Source of the DNA: Rivularia sp. PCC 7116
GTDB taxonomy: Bacteria; Cyanobacteriota; Cyanobacteriia; Cyanobacteriales; Nostocaceae
NCBI RefSeq assembly: GCF_000316665.1
Contig: NC_019678.1
Span: forward strand, 3,472,001 to 3,536,000
Direction of reading: 5' to 3'
DNA: 64,000 nt
Part shown: piece after piece, positions 8,132 to 16,574 of the stretch
Position numbering within the stretch: the first letter of the stretch is position 1
Layout: each line of letters begins with the position of its first letter
Notes under the pieces: model-generated
What the model was told of the DNA's origin: nothing
Database searches by the model: none
Seen by the model: only the letters and a program-made list of their open reading frames with translations
Translations under genes and position numbers: made by a program

Positions 8132-10165
8132 TTATTTGCGAGGAGGAAGGAAAGCTACAGGGTTAACAGCTTTTTTGCCACCTTTACGGATTTCAAAGTG
8201 CAGGTGAGGACCAGTACTAAAGCCGGTGCTACCCATTAAAGAAATTCTTTGACCTTGCTGTACGCGCTGACCTTTACGCACAACAATCTTGCTGTTATGA
8301 GCGTAGCGAGTCAAGGTACCATCAGGATGACGAATATCGACTAACTTACCGTAACCGCCGCGATTCCAACCAGCAGATACAACGACACCATCTGCTGCTG
8401 CATGAATGGGGGTACCTGTGGGGGCTGCGATGTCAATTCCTTTATGCATTCTTCCCCAGCGAGGACCGAAACCAGAGGTGAAAACACCTTTAGCAGGCCA
8501 TACAAAACCTTTTGAAGGTGGTTTTGACTCGTCAATAGGTTTGGGTAAATATCTATCAACTGCTGCCAATGGAGGTAGCCCTGGAGATAGTGTTGTTTTT
8601 ACAACCGAGGAAGATTGAGAACGACCGCTAAAACTTGAAGAAGGTCTTACTACCCTTACACCTCTACTACGAGAGAAATTAGGATTAATATCCTGGCTTG
8701 GTGAAGGAACCGGGATCGCCACTGCTGCGGTGTTAGGTCTAGCAACGCGAATGGGTACCGAAGCTTTGCCTACTATAGGCTTTGTTACAGGAATAGGTAT
8801 AGAAGCTGATGCTGGTTTGCGAACAGGTACTTCTACTGAGTTTGTAGTAGTATTTGCCTGGGGTACAACCACTCCAGATTGTTGAGTGCGGTATTTTTCC
8901 CGCAATCTTTCGATTTCTGCTTTTAATTTACGAAGACGCTCATTTCTAGAAACTTTTCTCGCTAAAGCATTACGTCTATCAGCGAGTTGCATTTCTGAAA
9001 ATACAGAAGGTACGGGAGTATCGCCACCTACGCCGAAAGAATTTACACTATTGTCGGCGTTAACAACAGAAGATGAAAACTGCGAATCATTCTTTGCAGT
9101 TGAATCCGATGCAATTGCAACAACATTACTATTGCTTTGGGCACTAGGAACAATCAACTGTTGATTGACCTTTAATTCGTTGGGGTTAGACAATTGATTG
9201 GCTTTTGCTAGTTTGGATACCGAAGTACCGTAGTTGCTAGCTATTTTGGCAAGAGTGTCCCCAGGTTTAACTAAGTGCGCTGCTGCTATTGCAGTTGGTG
9301 CTGCTACTGTTGAGTCAACTGCTGTTGGAACTGTTACAGCTTGTTGTACCGGATTAACACTAGATGGAAGTTTGGCAGTTTCTGATGCAGTGTTGGTAAT
9401 TGCTGTTGATGTTTGCTCAACTTGAGTTTCCTGCTGCGTTTTCAACGCTGCTGGCTTCACACTTTCAACCGAAGTCGAACGTAGCTTATTAAGACTTGCT
9501 TTTAAGCGGTTCGATTTTTGCTTTAAACGGTTAAGTGCAAATTTTTGTTGAGCTTCGAGCTGAGTGTTGCCAGATAAAGCAACCTCTTGAGCATCAACAG
9601 ATGGTGGAGCAATTGTAATATTTTTACTTTGGGTGCTATTTGCAGTGGTAATAGCTCGGGAAATAATCCGTCCCTTAGCCACTTGCGGCACGGAGTAAAC
9701 TGTATTGCTACTTGCTGCTGTTACACTTTTGCTAGGTGTTTGTACTCCGAACTGAACAGACTTCGGACTTGAGGCAACACGTAATCTAGCTCCAAACCCA
9801 TTTGCCTTCGAGATTGCTGTCGGCTCCACTACGGTAGGACTCGTTGCCCCAATATCGCTGGAGATAGCTTTAAAAGACCGCTTTTGTGTGGGAACAAACT
9901 TTATCTCATCGGATGCAGCAGGAATTGTAGAGGCGGTATTTTCATTGCCTACAGGTTCTGCTGCTAGGGCTTGGTCGCTTTGTCGAGTCACGAAAAGGCT
10001 GGTTGCTCCCATCGAGATTGCTAAGCCAATCATGGCGGCTTTAGGCATCCGACGCTTAACCTGCGGAGTAACTAAGCTACTGTGATCTATCGAAGCATCA
10101 TTATTACTAATATGACTTTCTAACACAGCTTTCATTTTCTTCTTCAATGCTCGTTTCAAAGACAA
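8132..10165 (-). CDS. LysM- and M23-domain envelope peptidase
   Basis: A 677-residue membrane-anchored peptidoglycan endopeptidase. A hydrophobic segment (about 43-61, AAMIGLAISMGATSLFV) follows a basic N-terminus and places the rest in the periplasm. A long Ser/Thr/Ala-rich low-complexity region precedes one LysM domain (about 296-340, VKPGDTLAKIASNYG) and a short charged coiled coil (about 393-420). The C-terminal M23 LytM-type domain keeps all zinc and catalytic residues seen in active enzymes: HxxxD at His574/Asp578 and HLH at His654/His656. It should therefore be active on peptide cross-links. LysM binds glycan chains. Cyanobacterial relatives act in septum and cell-wall remodelling. The gene is single, with a terminator downstream and an unusually long (831 bp) upstream spacer. 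Confidence 0.92.
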   Translation of the reverse strand: MSLKRALKKKMKAVLESHISNNDASIDHSSLVTPQVKRRMPKAAMIGLAISMGATSLFVTRQSDQALAAEPVGNENTASTIPAASDEIKFVPTQKRSFKAISSDIGATSPTVVEPTAISKANGFGARLRVASSPKSVQFGVQTPSKSVTAASSNTVYSVPQVAKGRIISRAITTANSTQSKNITIAPPSVDAQEVALSGNTQLEAQQKFALNRLKQKSNRLKASLNKLRSTSVESVKPAALKTQQETQVEQTSTAITNTASETAKLPSSVNPVQQAVTVPTAVDSTVAAPTAIAAAHLVKPGDTLAKIASNYGTSVSKLAKANQLSNPNELKVNQQLIVPSAQSNSNVVAIASDSTAKNDSQFSSSVVNADNSVNSFGVGGDTPVPSVFSEMQLADRRNALARKVSRNERLRKLKAEIERLREKYRTQQSGVVVPQANTTTNSVEVPVRKPASASIPIPVTKPIVGKASVPIRVARPNTAAVAIPVPSPSQDINPNFSRSRGVRVVRPSSSFSGRSQSSSVVKTTLSPGLPPLAAVDRYLPKPIDESKPPSKGFVWPAKGVFTSGFGPRWGRMHKGIDIAAPTGTPIHAAADGVVVSAGWNRGGYGKLVDIRHPDGTLTRYAHNSKIVVRKGQRVQQGQRISLMGSTGFSTGPHLHFEIRKGGKKAVNPVAFLPPRK

Positions 10166-10996
10166 CCTCCTACGATCGCTAGCGCTTAACCGAGCTCGAT
10201 TTACTTATTTCAACAAAATTCAATGATTTGAATCACTCAGAATAATAGATCGAGATCACATTTACCAGAGATACTTAGGCAAGATTAACCCGGTTCTCTG
10301 TTTTAGACAAGTTAACACTGTACTAGTAAAAATCAACTTTTTGTGCTTACTTATCTATGCTGTTGACTACACCCTAATTTAGTTTTCCTTGATACAGACA
10401 TATACATTTACATCTGCTTCAAGAAAACATCAAACTTTATAAGTAAGAACAATAATAAAGCTTCATGTTCGGACCATTACTACCTTAATCGGCAGCAATT
10501 TTCAGGAATAAGCATATATCTTGCTGTAATTTTTAAGCAGCAGTTGCAACCTATCCCACCCTCCCAATCGAGACTTTACGTTGATTTTTCCCCAAAGTAC
10601 AACCGTATTTACTCGCAAGTACATTTGCGCTTCAAAAAAATCTCAGGGATTGCAACAAAGGCTCAACTGCCCTGCCATAACAAACTTTACCCAAACCAAA
10701 AGCAATTATCGGGATAATTCCAATTAACAAAAATCTATGATTCGATTTCAAGAAAACTTTAAACTATATATACAAATTTCTTATATAAGAACGTTACTGC
10801 ACTTAAGTATTTTTCACTATTAATGAAATAGACAACAAATTAAAAGTAACATGTAACACATTATTTTTATTCTATAACAGGTATTTATTCTATAAATAAT
10901 CAAGTTGGATAGATATTTTATGGTTTTCCAGAAATTATCACTTAGGTAATATAGCCAAATAAATATATATATATATTTGAAGCAGGAGAATTGCGC
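10166..10996. other. 831-bp spacer, upstream region of the M23 peptidase
   Basis: No coding potential was found on either strand. It is AT-rich, with an (AT)n run near 10960-10976. The 200 bp next to the peptidase start would be its leader. I looked for a ydaO-type c-di-AMP riboswitch, known upstream of some wall peptidases, and could not recognise its conserved blocks. Confidence 0.5.
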
Positions 10997-11458
10997 TCAA
11001 GAGAGATACCCTAAAAAACGACGAGCCTCAAACAAACTTATAGCAACACTTACAGAAAGATTTAAGCTGCGAACTTTGGCTTCTTTCATCGGAATATGAA
11101 GGGTTGCATCACATTCTGCTAAGACATCGCTTGGTAAGCCCGTGGTTTCACTGCCAAATAGAAGCCAATCGGTTGGTTGATACTCATAAGCTGTGTAATT
11201 AAAATTACCTCTAACGCTGAAACCTAATAATCTTCCTCCACGCTGTTGATGAAAGACTTTGAAGTCTTCTAGAGATTGATGATTATGCAGCTTTACGTAA
11301 GGCCAATAATCTAAGCCTGCTCGCTTTAGATAACGGTCAGTGATTTCAAAACCTAAAGGACCAACTAAGTGCAATTCGGTACCTGTAGCTGCACAAGTAC
11401 GGGCAATATTACCTGTATTTGGAGGAATTTGCGGATGGACTAAAACTATCTGTGGCAT
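10997..11458 (-). CDS. trmL: tRNA (cytidine/uridine-34-2'-O)-methyltransferase
   Basis: A SPOUT-family methyltransferase of 153 residues that 2'-O-methylates the wobble base of tRNA-Leu anticodons. The N-terminus MPQIVLVHPQIPPNTGNIAR with AATGTELHLVGPLGF is the TrmL/YibK signature. The trefoil-knot SAM site is formed by LLFGSETTGLP and by IPM...VRSLNLSVSVAISLFEARR near the C-terminus. The ATG at 11458 gives the usual TrmL N-terminus; a TTG two codons upstream is less likely. The gene stands alone between two spacers. Confidence 0.95.
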   Translation of the reverse strand: MPQIVLVHPQIPPNTGNIARTCAATGTELHLVGPLGFEITDRYLKRAGLDYWPYVKLHNHQSLEDFKVFHQQRGGRLLGFSVRGNFNYTAYEYQPTDWLLFGSETTGLPSDVLAECDATLHIPMKEAKVRSLNLSVSVAISLFEARRFLGYLS

Positions 11459-11719
11459 TGGCAATCAACTAATTGTATTCAAAAAAACAATGTATTCGTT
11501 TTTTCAAAACTATCTTGGGATAGAAGACACATATAGTTTTTTTTAATATAAATCAGTCTGTCAGAATCTATAAAAAAAATTAAACCGGCAATAGTGCTTT
11601 AAAAAAGCTTCTATGAAGGGTATTTAAAGTCAATGTTAAAAGATAGTAAATTTTTGAGGTCACAGATGTTTATGTTTCCGGCAAAATATACCATCTTTTG
11701 ATCAAAAAACAGAACGGTG

Positions 11720-12859
11720 TCAAGCTAGTAAAGTAGAACACAATTTATCTTCAAGTTCTAATTCTCTTTCTCGAATTGAATCGATGGCTTGTGAGATAAC
11801 ATTACGGCTGCTGACACCTAAGCGGTGAAGCTGTAACCATTTTTGAGCTTGATTACCTTCACGAAGAATTTTTTGTAGTGGTGAGATAAAGCATCCAAAG
11901 CCTTGCTGTTTGGCAAAGGATGCCGCTGGTTCGTAAAGTTCATTTATCCACTCCGCAGCTTTGAGTGTTCTGCCGTCAACCCAATGAATTAGATCGGCAT
12001 CTAAACTATGAGAAGCGCAATTCGCTTCGTTTTGGGCTGTAATCGCGACTAATTCTTCCGGAGAAAAACTACTTTTGACCAATGGATCGAGGTCTGGATT
12101 GTTAATTACTTGCAGCAAACGCACTTCTAACAAAGCTGTAATTGCTAGTAGTGCAATGGGGTCAGTTACTAAATCGCAAATTCGTAATTCAAGCCGATTT
12201 AAATCGTAGGGACGGCGATCGCCATTTGGTCGAACTGATGTCCATAGATGTCGCACGTTTTGCATTGTGCCTTGAGCTAGCTGTTCTTGAGTCCACCGAA
12301 TATGATGAGCGTGGCTTTCAAATAATGGGACTGATGAAGGTGTTTGTGGGAAAAGACCCCAACGAGTAGAGTGATAACCCGTTGCTTTGCCGTCTAAAAA
12401 CGGTGATGAAGCGCTTAGAGCAAGATACAAAGGAGCTTCTAAGCGAATAACGCGACATGCCCGCATTAGTACTTCGGGGTCGCTGATACCCACATTGATA
12501 TGAACGCTAGCGGTAACGACTTTAGTACCGTAAGTGTTTTCTATATACTCGTGATAGGGATTATTTGGGTTAGAGCGGAAAAATTTTTCACTTCCTCCCA
12601 GAGATAGAGTACTGCCAGGAATTAAAGTATAGTTACCTAGTTTCTGAAGATACTTTCTTAATTTCAAGCGAGGACATAACAGACCACATAAAAGTCTTTC
12701 GTAGTCGTAGAATGGAGCGGTTACATATTCAACATTGCGGCTATCCGGTTCCCGCATAAACCCATCTAATGCAGCGGTGATTTTGTCAGAGAGACCAATG
12801 ATGTCACCTTGAGGCGTACCAGTATACATCTCAATCTCAAAACCTTTCGATAGCACCAC
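11720..12859 (-). CDS. gshA: Glutamate-cysteine ligase, cyanobacterial type
   Basis: First enzyme of glutathione synthesis, joining glutamate and cysteine with ATP. The 379-residue protein matches the cyanobacterial GshA pattern: GFEIEMYTGTPQG at the N-terminus, the REPDSRNVEYVTAPF stretch, the substrate-binding PGSTLSLGG region, VTASVHINVGI, and RPYDLNRLELRICD in the C-terminal half. A GTG start is supported by an AAGGAGAG Shine-Dalgarno sequence about five bases upstream. A different ligase family (GCS2-like) occurs at 20.5 kb, so the window carries two glutamate gamma-carboxyl ligases. No operon partner is seen; gshB is absent. Confidence 0.93.
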   Translation of the reverse strand: MVLSKGFEIEMYTGTPQGDIIGLSDKITAALDGFMREPDSRNVEYVTAPFYDYERLLCGLLCPRLKLRKYLQKLGNYTLIPGSTLSLGGSEKFFRSNPNNPYHEYIENTYGTKVVTASVHINVGISDPEVLMRACRVIRLEAPLYLALSASSPFLDGKATGYHSTRWGLFPQTPSSVPLFESHAHHIRWTQEQLAQGTMQNVRHLWTSVRPNGDRRPYDLNRLELRICDLVTDPIALLAITALLEVRLLQVINNPDLDPLVKSSFSPEELVAITAQNEANCASHSLDADLIHWVDGRTLKAAEWINELYEPAASFAKQQGFGCFISPLQKILREGNQAQKWLQLHRLGVSSRNVISQAIDSIRERELELEDKLCSTLLA

Positions 12860-13197
12860 AAATACTCTCCTTGGCTCTTTAATGATTCTTTAGTGATATT
12901 AAAATTGTATCCGAGGTAACGGAATTACGCATCAACCTTTTGATAGCTATCGAGAGAAATAATTGTTAAACAGAATTTAAATTTTAGTCAATATAAGGTA
13001 TTAGCATTTGTTTTTATGAGTATGCAAAAAGGAATAGGTAGCAGCCAGAATAGTTAATATTATCAAATAATATGGCTTGCAGAATATATCTTGTTTTATA
13101 CCCTTAGCTTTACTAGATTCTTAAGTGCAGAAGCATTACCCAAAGTTATGAAGAACCAATCCTTTATTCAAAAGCTGAGAAATTTGGCTATCTATCA
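12860..13197. other. 338-bp spacer downstream of the DICT kinase
   Basis: AT-rich, with no open frame of interest and no clear hairpin terminator. The part next to gshA holds its Shine-Dalgarno sequence and presumably its promoter. Confidence 0.4.
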
Positions 13198-15192
13198 TCA
13201 AAGTTGATTATATGTTTGGACTGTATCTGCAATCGGTAGCGTAAAATGAAACTCGCTGCCTTGATTTTTCCCATTAGATGTAGCCCAAATTTGTCCGCCT
13301 AATTTTTGAATAATTTGACGACAAATAGCTAAACCCAAACCAGTACCACCAATTGAGCGCTGCAAAAAGTTTTCTTCTTGGTAAAAACGTTGAAAAATTC
13401 TTTCTAATTCTACTGGTTCAATCCCTCTACCCGTATCTTTAATAACAACTTCTAGTTGATTTGAAAGGAGTTGTTTGTCAGCTTCTTCTTGGGAAATATT
13501 TTCTTTATGGATTCGAGTGCTAACCGTAATTTGCCCATCTGATGGAGTGAACTTACAAGCGTTATCTAAAAGTTTAGATAATACTTCCATAATTCCTTCT
13601 CTTTCCGCCAGCACTAAAGGTAAATCAGATGGCAAATCTACAACAATTTGGGGCAAACTATTATTTAAATTACGTCTTTTGACACTACCTAAAACCAAAC
13701 TCAAGCTTTCTTGTAGCGAAGTCGCTTCTAGCTGCGATCGCGCTGTATTAGCTTCCAGTTTTGAGAGGGTGAGGAAATCCCCGATTAATCTGCCCATGCG
13801 TTCGGAATCCCCTAAAGCAGTATCTAACATTGTCTGCTGAACTTCTAGAGGTATATTTTCCTCTAAGGCTAAAGTCTCTAAACAAATTTGAATAGTAGAT
13901 AAAGGAGTCCGCAATTCATGACCTACTATAGCTATTAAGTTACTTTGGGTACGTTCTAAATCTGCCAATCGGCGGTTAAGTTTTTCTAAATTACGATAGG
14001 CTTGAGATTGCATCAAGGCAATTGCAACTTGCGTGGCAATTACTTCTACAAATGTACGTTCGGATTTGTTCCAAATATAGGGTTGATTGCCACAGTGATG
14101 AATTTCTAAAATACCTAACCAACTTTCTTGATAGCGAATTGGTATTAACAAACAGGAACAAATTTGCCAACGTTGGAAGTTATCGCTCAATTCGGGATGT
14201 GCTTGAATACCTAAGTCTTGGCTAGCATCGGTAATAGCAATAACGTGATTTTTTTCTAAAGCATTTTGAAATAAAGGATGATTTGCTATTAACCAATTTT
14301 CTCCTTTCATAGAAGGAAGTACATCTGCCACGCATTCATAATTAATTGATGCGGTTTTATCTGCTGGATAATGATAAAAAATACAGCGGCAAGGACTAAA
14401 AACTCGACCTAATTCTCTAACCGTACTAGTAAGAATTTCTTCCGAGTCTAAAGAGTTACGAATAAAAGCTGTGACCCTATTAATCAATCTTTCAAATGTT
14501 TCTTTTTGCAGAATTGTACGATAGGATTTTAGCTGTTTATATTGACTTGATTGTAAATAATTTACTAAGCGACCTGTAAAAAGTCGAGCATCAATTTCTA
14601 AAATTTGCTCGCTTGCTGTTTGAGGTTTATGCTCGTAATTAAGACCGTAACGTTGCTTTGCTAATTCTACTTTCTGTGCTAGCTGTGGTTGATAATCTAA
14701 AATCCGTTCTAATAATAAAACCGCTGCTTTTTTGCTTGTTGCACGGTCAAATGTCCAAATACCTTTAAATTGCCTTAATTCGTCAAAAGATACTCCTTCC
14801 ACTGGAGCAGAAAATTCTCGACAAACGATACAAGCTGAGTATTTTTGGGCAACAATAACTAAATGCCATTCTTGAGCTAAAAAATCATCTTTTGGATCGA
14901 AGGGCACTACCTCATAGGGATTAGAAGTTGCGACTAATTCAGAATCCGGTGCAGCCATAACATAAACTTGATCGCTGCGTCTTGCAATTCTGGCATAGCG
15001 ACGGGTTTCTTGACGGTAAAAACGCTCGTGCTGAAAATTAGCGATTACCAAAGGTTTATCGTTTCCTACTATTACCAAGTCCTCCATTGCGTGGGAAAGC
15101 GCAATTAAGGAAGCTTTAAAATAGACTTGAGGACGTAATAATTTATTCGCGAGCAGTAAACTGTATAACAGGGATTGCTGGGAAATATTCAT
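13198..15192 (-). CDS. DICT-GAF sensor histidine kinase
   Basis: A 664-residue cytoplasmic kinase with no membrane segments. Residues 1 to about 180 match the DICT domain (diguanylate cyclase- and two-component-system-associated), including SLIALSHAMEDLV and FYRQETRRYARIARRSDQVYVMA. A GAF domain follows (about 245-395, with CRCIFYHYPAD and ICSCLLIPI), then a HisKA dimerisation helix with the phospho-acceptor His425 in VGHELRTPL, and an HATPase domain with N box (LLDNACKFTP), DTGRGI and GGTGLGLAI. The DICT-GAF input suggests a soluble ligand or photic/redox cue, but the GAF Cys for bilin attachment was not established. No response regulator is adjacent, so its partner must be elsewhere. Confidence 0.93.
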   Translation of the reverse strand: MNISQQSLLYSLLLANKLLRPQVYFKASLIALSHAMEDLVIVGNDKPLVIANFQHERFYRQETRRYARIARRSDQVYVMAAPDSELVATSNPYEVVPFDPKDDFLAQEWHLVIVAQKYSACIVCREFSAPVEGVSFDELRQFKGIWTFDRATSKKAAVLLLERILDYQPQLAQKVELAKQRYGLNYEHKPQTASEQILEIDARLFTGRLVNYLQSSQYKQLKSYRTILQKETFERLINRVTAFIRNSLDSEEILTSTVRELGRVFSPCRCIFYHYPADKTASINYECVADVLPSMKGENWLIANHPLFQNALEKNHVIAITDASQDLGIQAHPELSDNFQRWQICSCLLIPIRYQESWLGILEIHHCGNQPYIWNKSERTFVEVIATQVAIALMQSQAYRNLEKLNRRLADLERTQSNLIAIVGHELRTPLSTIQICLETLALEENIPLEVQQTMLDTALGDSERMGRLIGDFLTLSKLEANTARSQLEATSLQESLSLVLGSVKRRNLNNSLPQIVVDLPSDLPLVLAEREGIMEVLSKLLDNACKFTPSDGQITVSTRIHKENISQEEADKQLLSNQLEVVIKDTGRGIEPVELERIFQRFYQEENFLQRSIGGTGLGLAICRQIIQKLGGQIWATSNGKNQGSEFHFTLPIADTVQTYNQL

Positions 15193-15323
15193 TTATTGAA
15201 TCGATAAATACACTCACCTCCGTCATGCTGTTTGCAGCAATAATAAGGAGCGATTTGTGATATTACGAAAGTTGTTGGTTAATTCGTGAGGAAATGAATC
15301 TAATTACCGCATAGAACATTTAT

Positions 15324-15941
15324 TCAGACAATCTCAAGTAGTAAAGAAGCTGAATTTGTTTCGCTAATTTTAGCGTTATATAGTTCTGCTTCTTCTAAAC
15401 TGACAAAACTGAGATCCGCATCTCTCATATCAACTCTTGCTAAGATAGCTTTGCTTAAATTGACGTTGTACAAATCTGCTTTATTGAGAATTGCTCCCGT
15501 CAAATTAGCCCCGGTAAGGTTGGAGTTTGCTAAATTAGCACCAGTCAAATCGGCGTAACGTAAATCCGCGCCTTCGAGGTTGGTATTACTAATATCAGCA
15601 TAGCGTAGAGAAGTCAGACGCATATCAGCTTTACTCAAATTAGCTTTATGCAAATCTACACGATTCAAATTAGCCTTAATCAAACAGGCTTTAGCCAAAC
15701 AAGACCAAATCAAGAAAGATTTACTCAAGTCGCACCTCCAGAGAGTGGCTTTCTCCAAATTTGCTTCATTTAACTTGGCTCTGTATAGTGACGCTCCCTC
15801 TAAATTTGCACTGGTGAGGTCTGCTCGATTCAAGTTAATTCCATTTAAGCAAATCTCACTCAGATTCGCTTGCTGCAAATTTGCTTCTACAAAATCTCTA
15901 TTACCCGCTAGATATTGCTCTATCAGCTTATTAGTATCCAT
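15324..15941 (-). CDS. Pentapeptide-repeat protein (205 aa)
   Basis: Almost the whole protein from residue 20 to 195 consists of A(D/N)LXX pentapeptides (for example ANLEGASLYRAKLNEANL, ADLTGANLANSNLTGANL), which fold as a right-handed quadrilateral beta-helix. There is a short N-terminal helix (LIEQYLAGNRDF) and no signal peptide or membrane segment. The central stretch ATLWRCDLSKSFLIWSCLAKACL has large and Cys residues in place of the usual small ones, an irregular coil. It sits 131 bp upstream of the DICT kinase gene on the same strand, so co-transcription is possible. Function is not predictable from repeats alone. Confidence 0.9.
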   Translation of the reverse strand: MDTNKLIEQYLAGNRDFVEANLQQANLSEICLNGINLNRADLTSANLEGASLYRAKLNEANLEKATLWRCDLSKSFLIWSCLAKACLIKANLNRVDLHKANLSKADMRLTSLRYADISNTNLEGADLRYADLTGANLANSNLTGANLTGAILNKADLYNVNLSKAILARVDMRDADLSFVSLEEAELYNAKISETNSASLLLEIV

Positions 15942-16574
15942 AAAACAACACGCGCTCGAATAATTAAGGGCAAGCAGATTAACTAATTACAGTATCTATA
16001 TGGCATTGCCAAGAAATAACATTTCTTAACAGCTTCTTAAGAAAAACCTTCTTTGAAGAAAGCAATGATGCTAATTCGGCGAGTCTCTAAAGATAAATGC
16101 TTAGCAGGTGAAAGCTGCTTCTAATCTCGGTTAGCAGACCCGACAAAATACAAAAAAGTAACCAATCACTTAATTTAAGTAATCTGCACTTTTGTTAATT
16201 TTTGTTAACCTCTGTAAATAAGATAAGTAATTTTGTTACGTTTAGTCAAGAGAAATTGACAAGTTTTCTTTAGTAAATTGAAACTTGTAGGGATTCGACA
16301 GGAGAATGCAGTTCCTGCTATGACGGCAAAAGTTTTATAGATTTCATACCTTGTATTATTCGAGTAGGAGTATTGCATAAGCCCGGTTTCTCTTCGTGCA
16401 ATTAGCGACAAACCGTGAATAATTCTACTTTTGTGATACTGCTGTAACTTCCCGTTCGCCTTTTTGTAGGGCTGGGTGTGGGAATAAATATTAACCTTAT
16501 TTGTATTCAAAACCGGCTGATTTTATCGAGATTGTGTATCAAAATTTCGAGGTAGGCTTATTTATTACTGAGAT
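15942..16574. other. 632-bp spacer between two pentapeptide-repeat genes
   Basis: Divergent promoter region for the two pentapeptide-repeat genes. A 101-codon minus-strand open frame (16205-16510) has no family-like pattern, no ribosome binding site and an amino-acid composition unlike its neighbours. I regard it as chance. 'TTGTTAATT' runs near 16190-16210 are AT-rich background. Confidence 0.5.

Noticed and set aside
10166-10400. ydaO-type c-di-AMP riboswitch upstream of the M23 gene
   Set aside because: The conserved blocks of that riboswitch could not be found on the relevant strand.
16205-16510. 101-codon minus-strand open frame
   Set aside because: No family-like pattern, no ribosome binding site and composition of random AT-rich DNA in a divergent promoter region.
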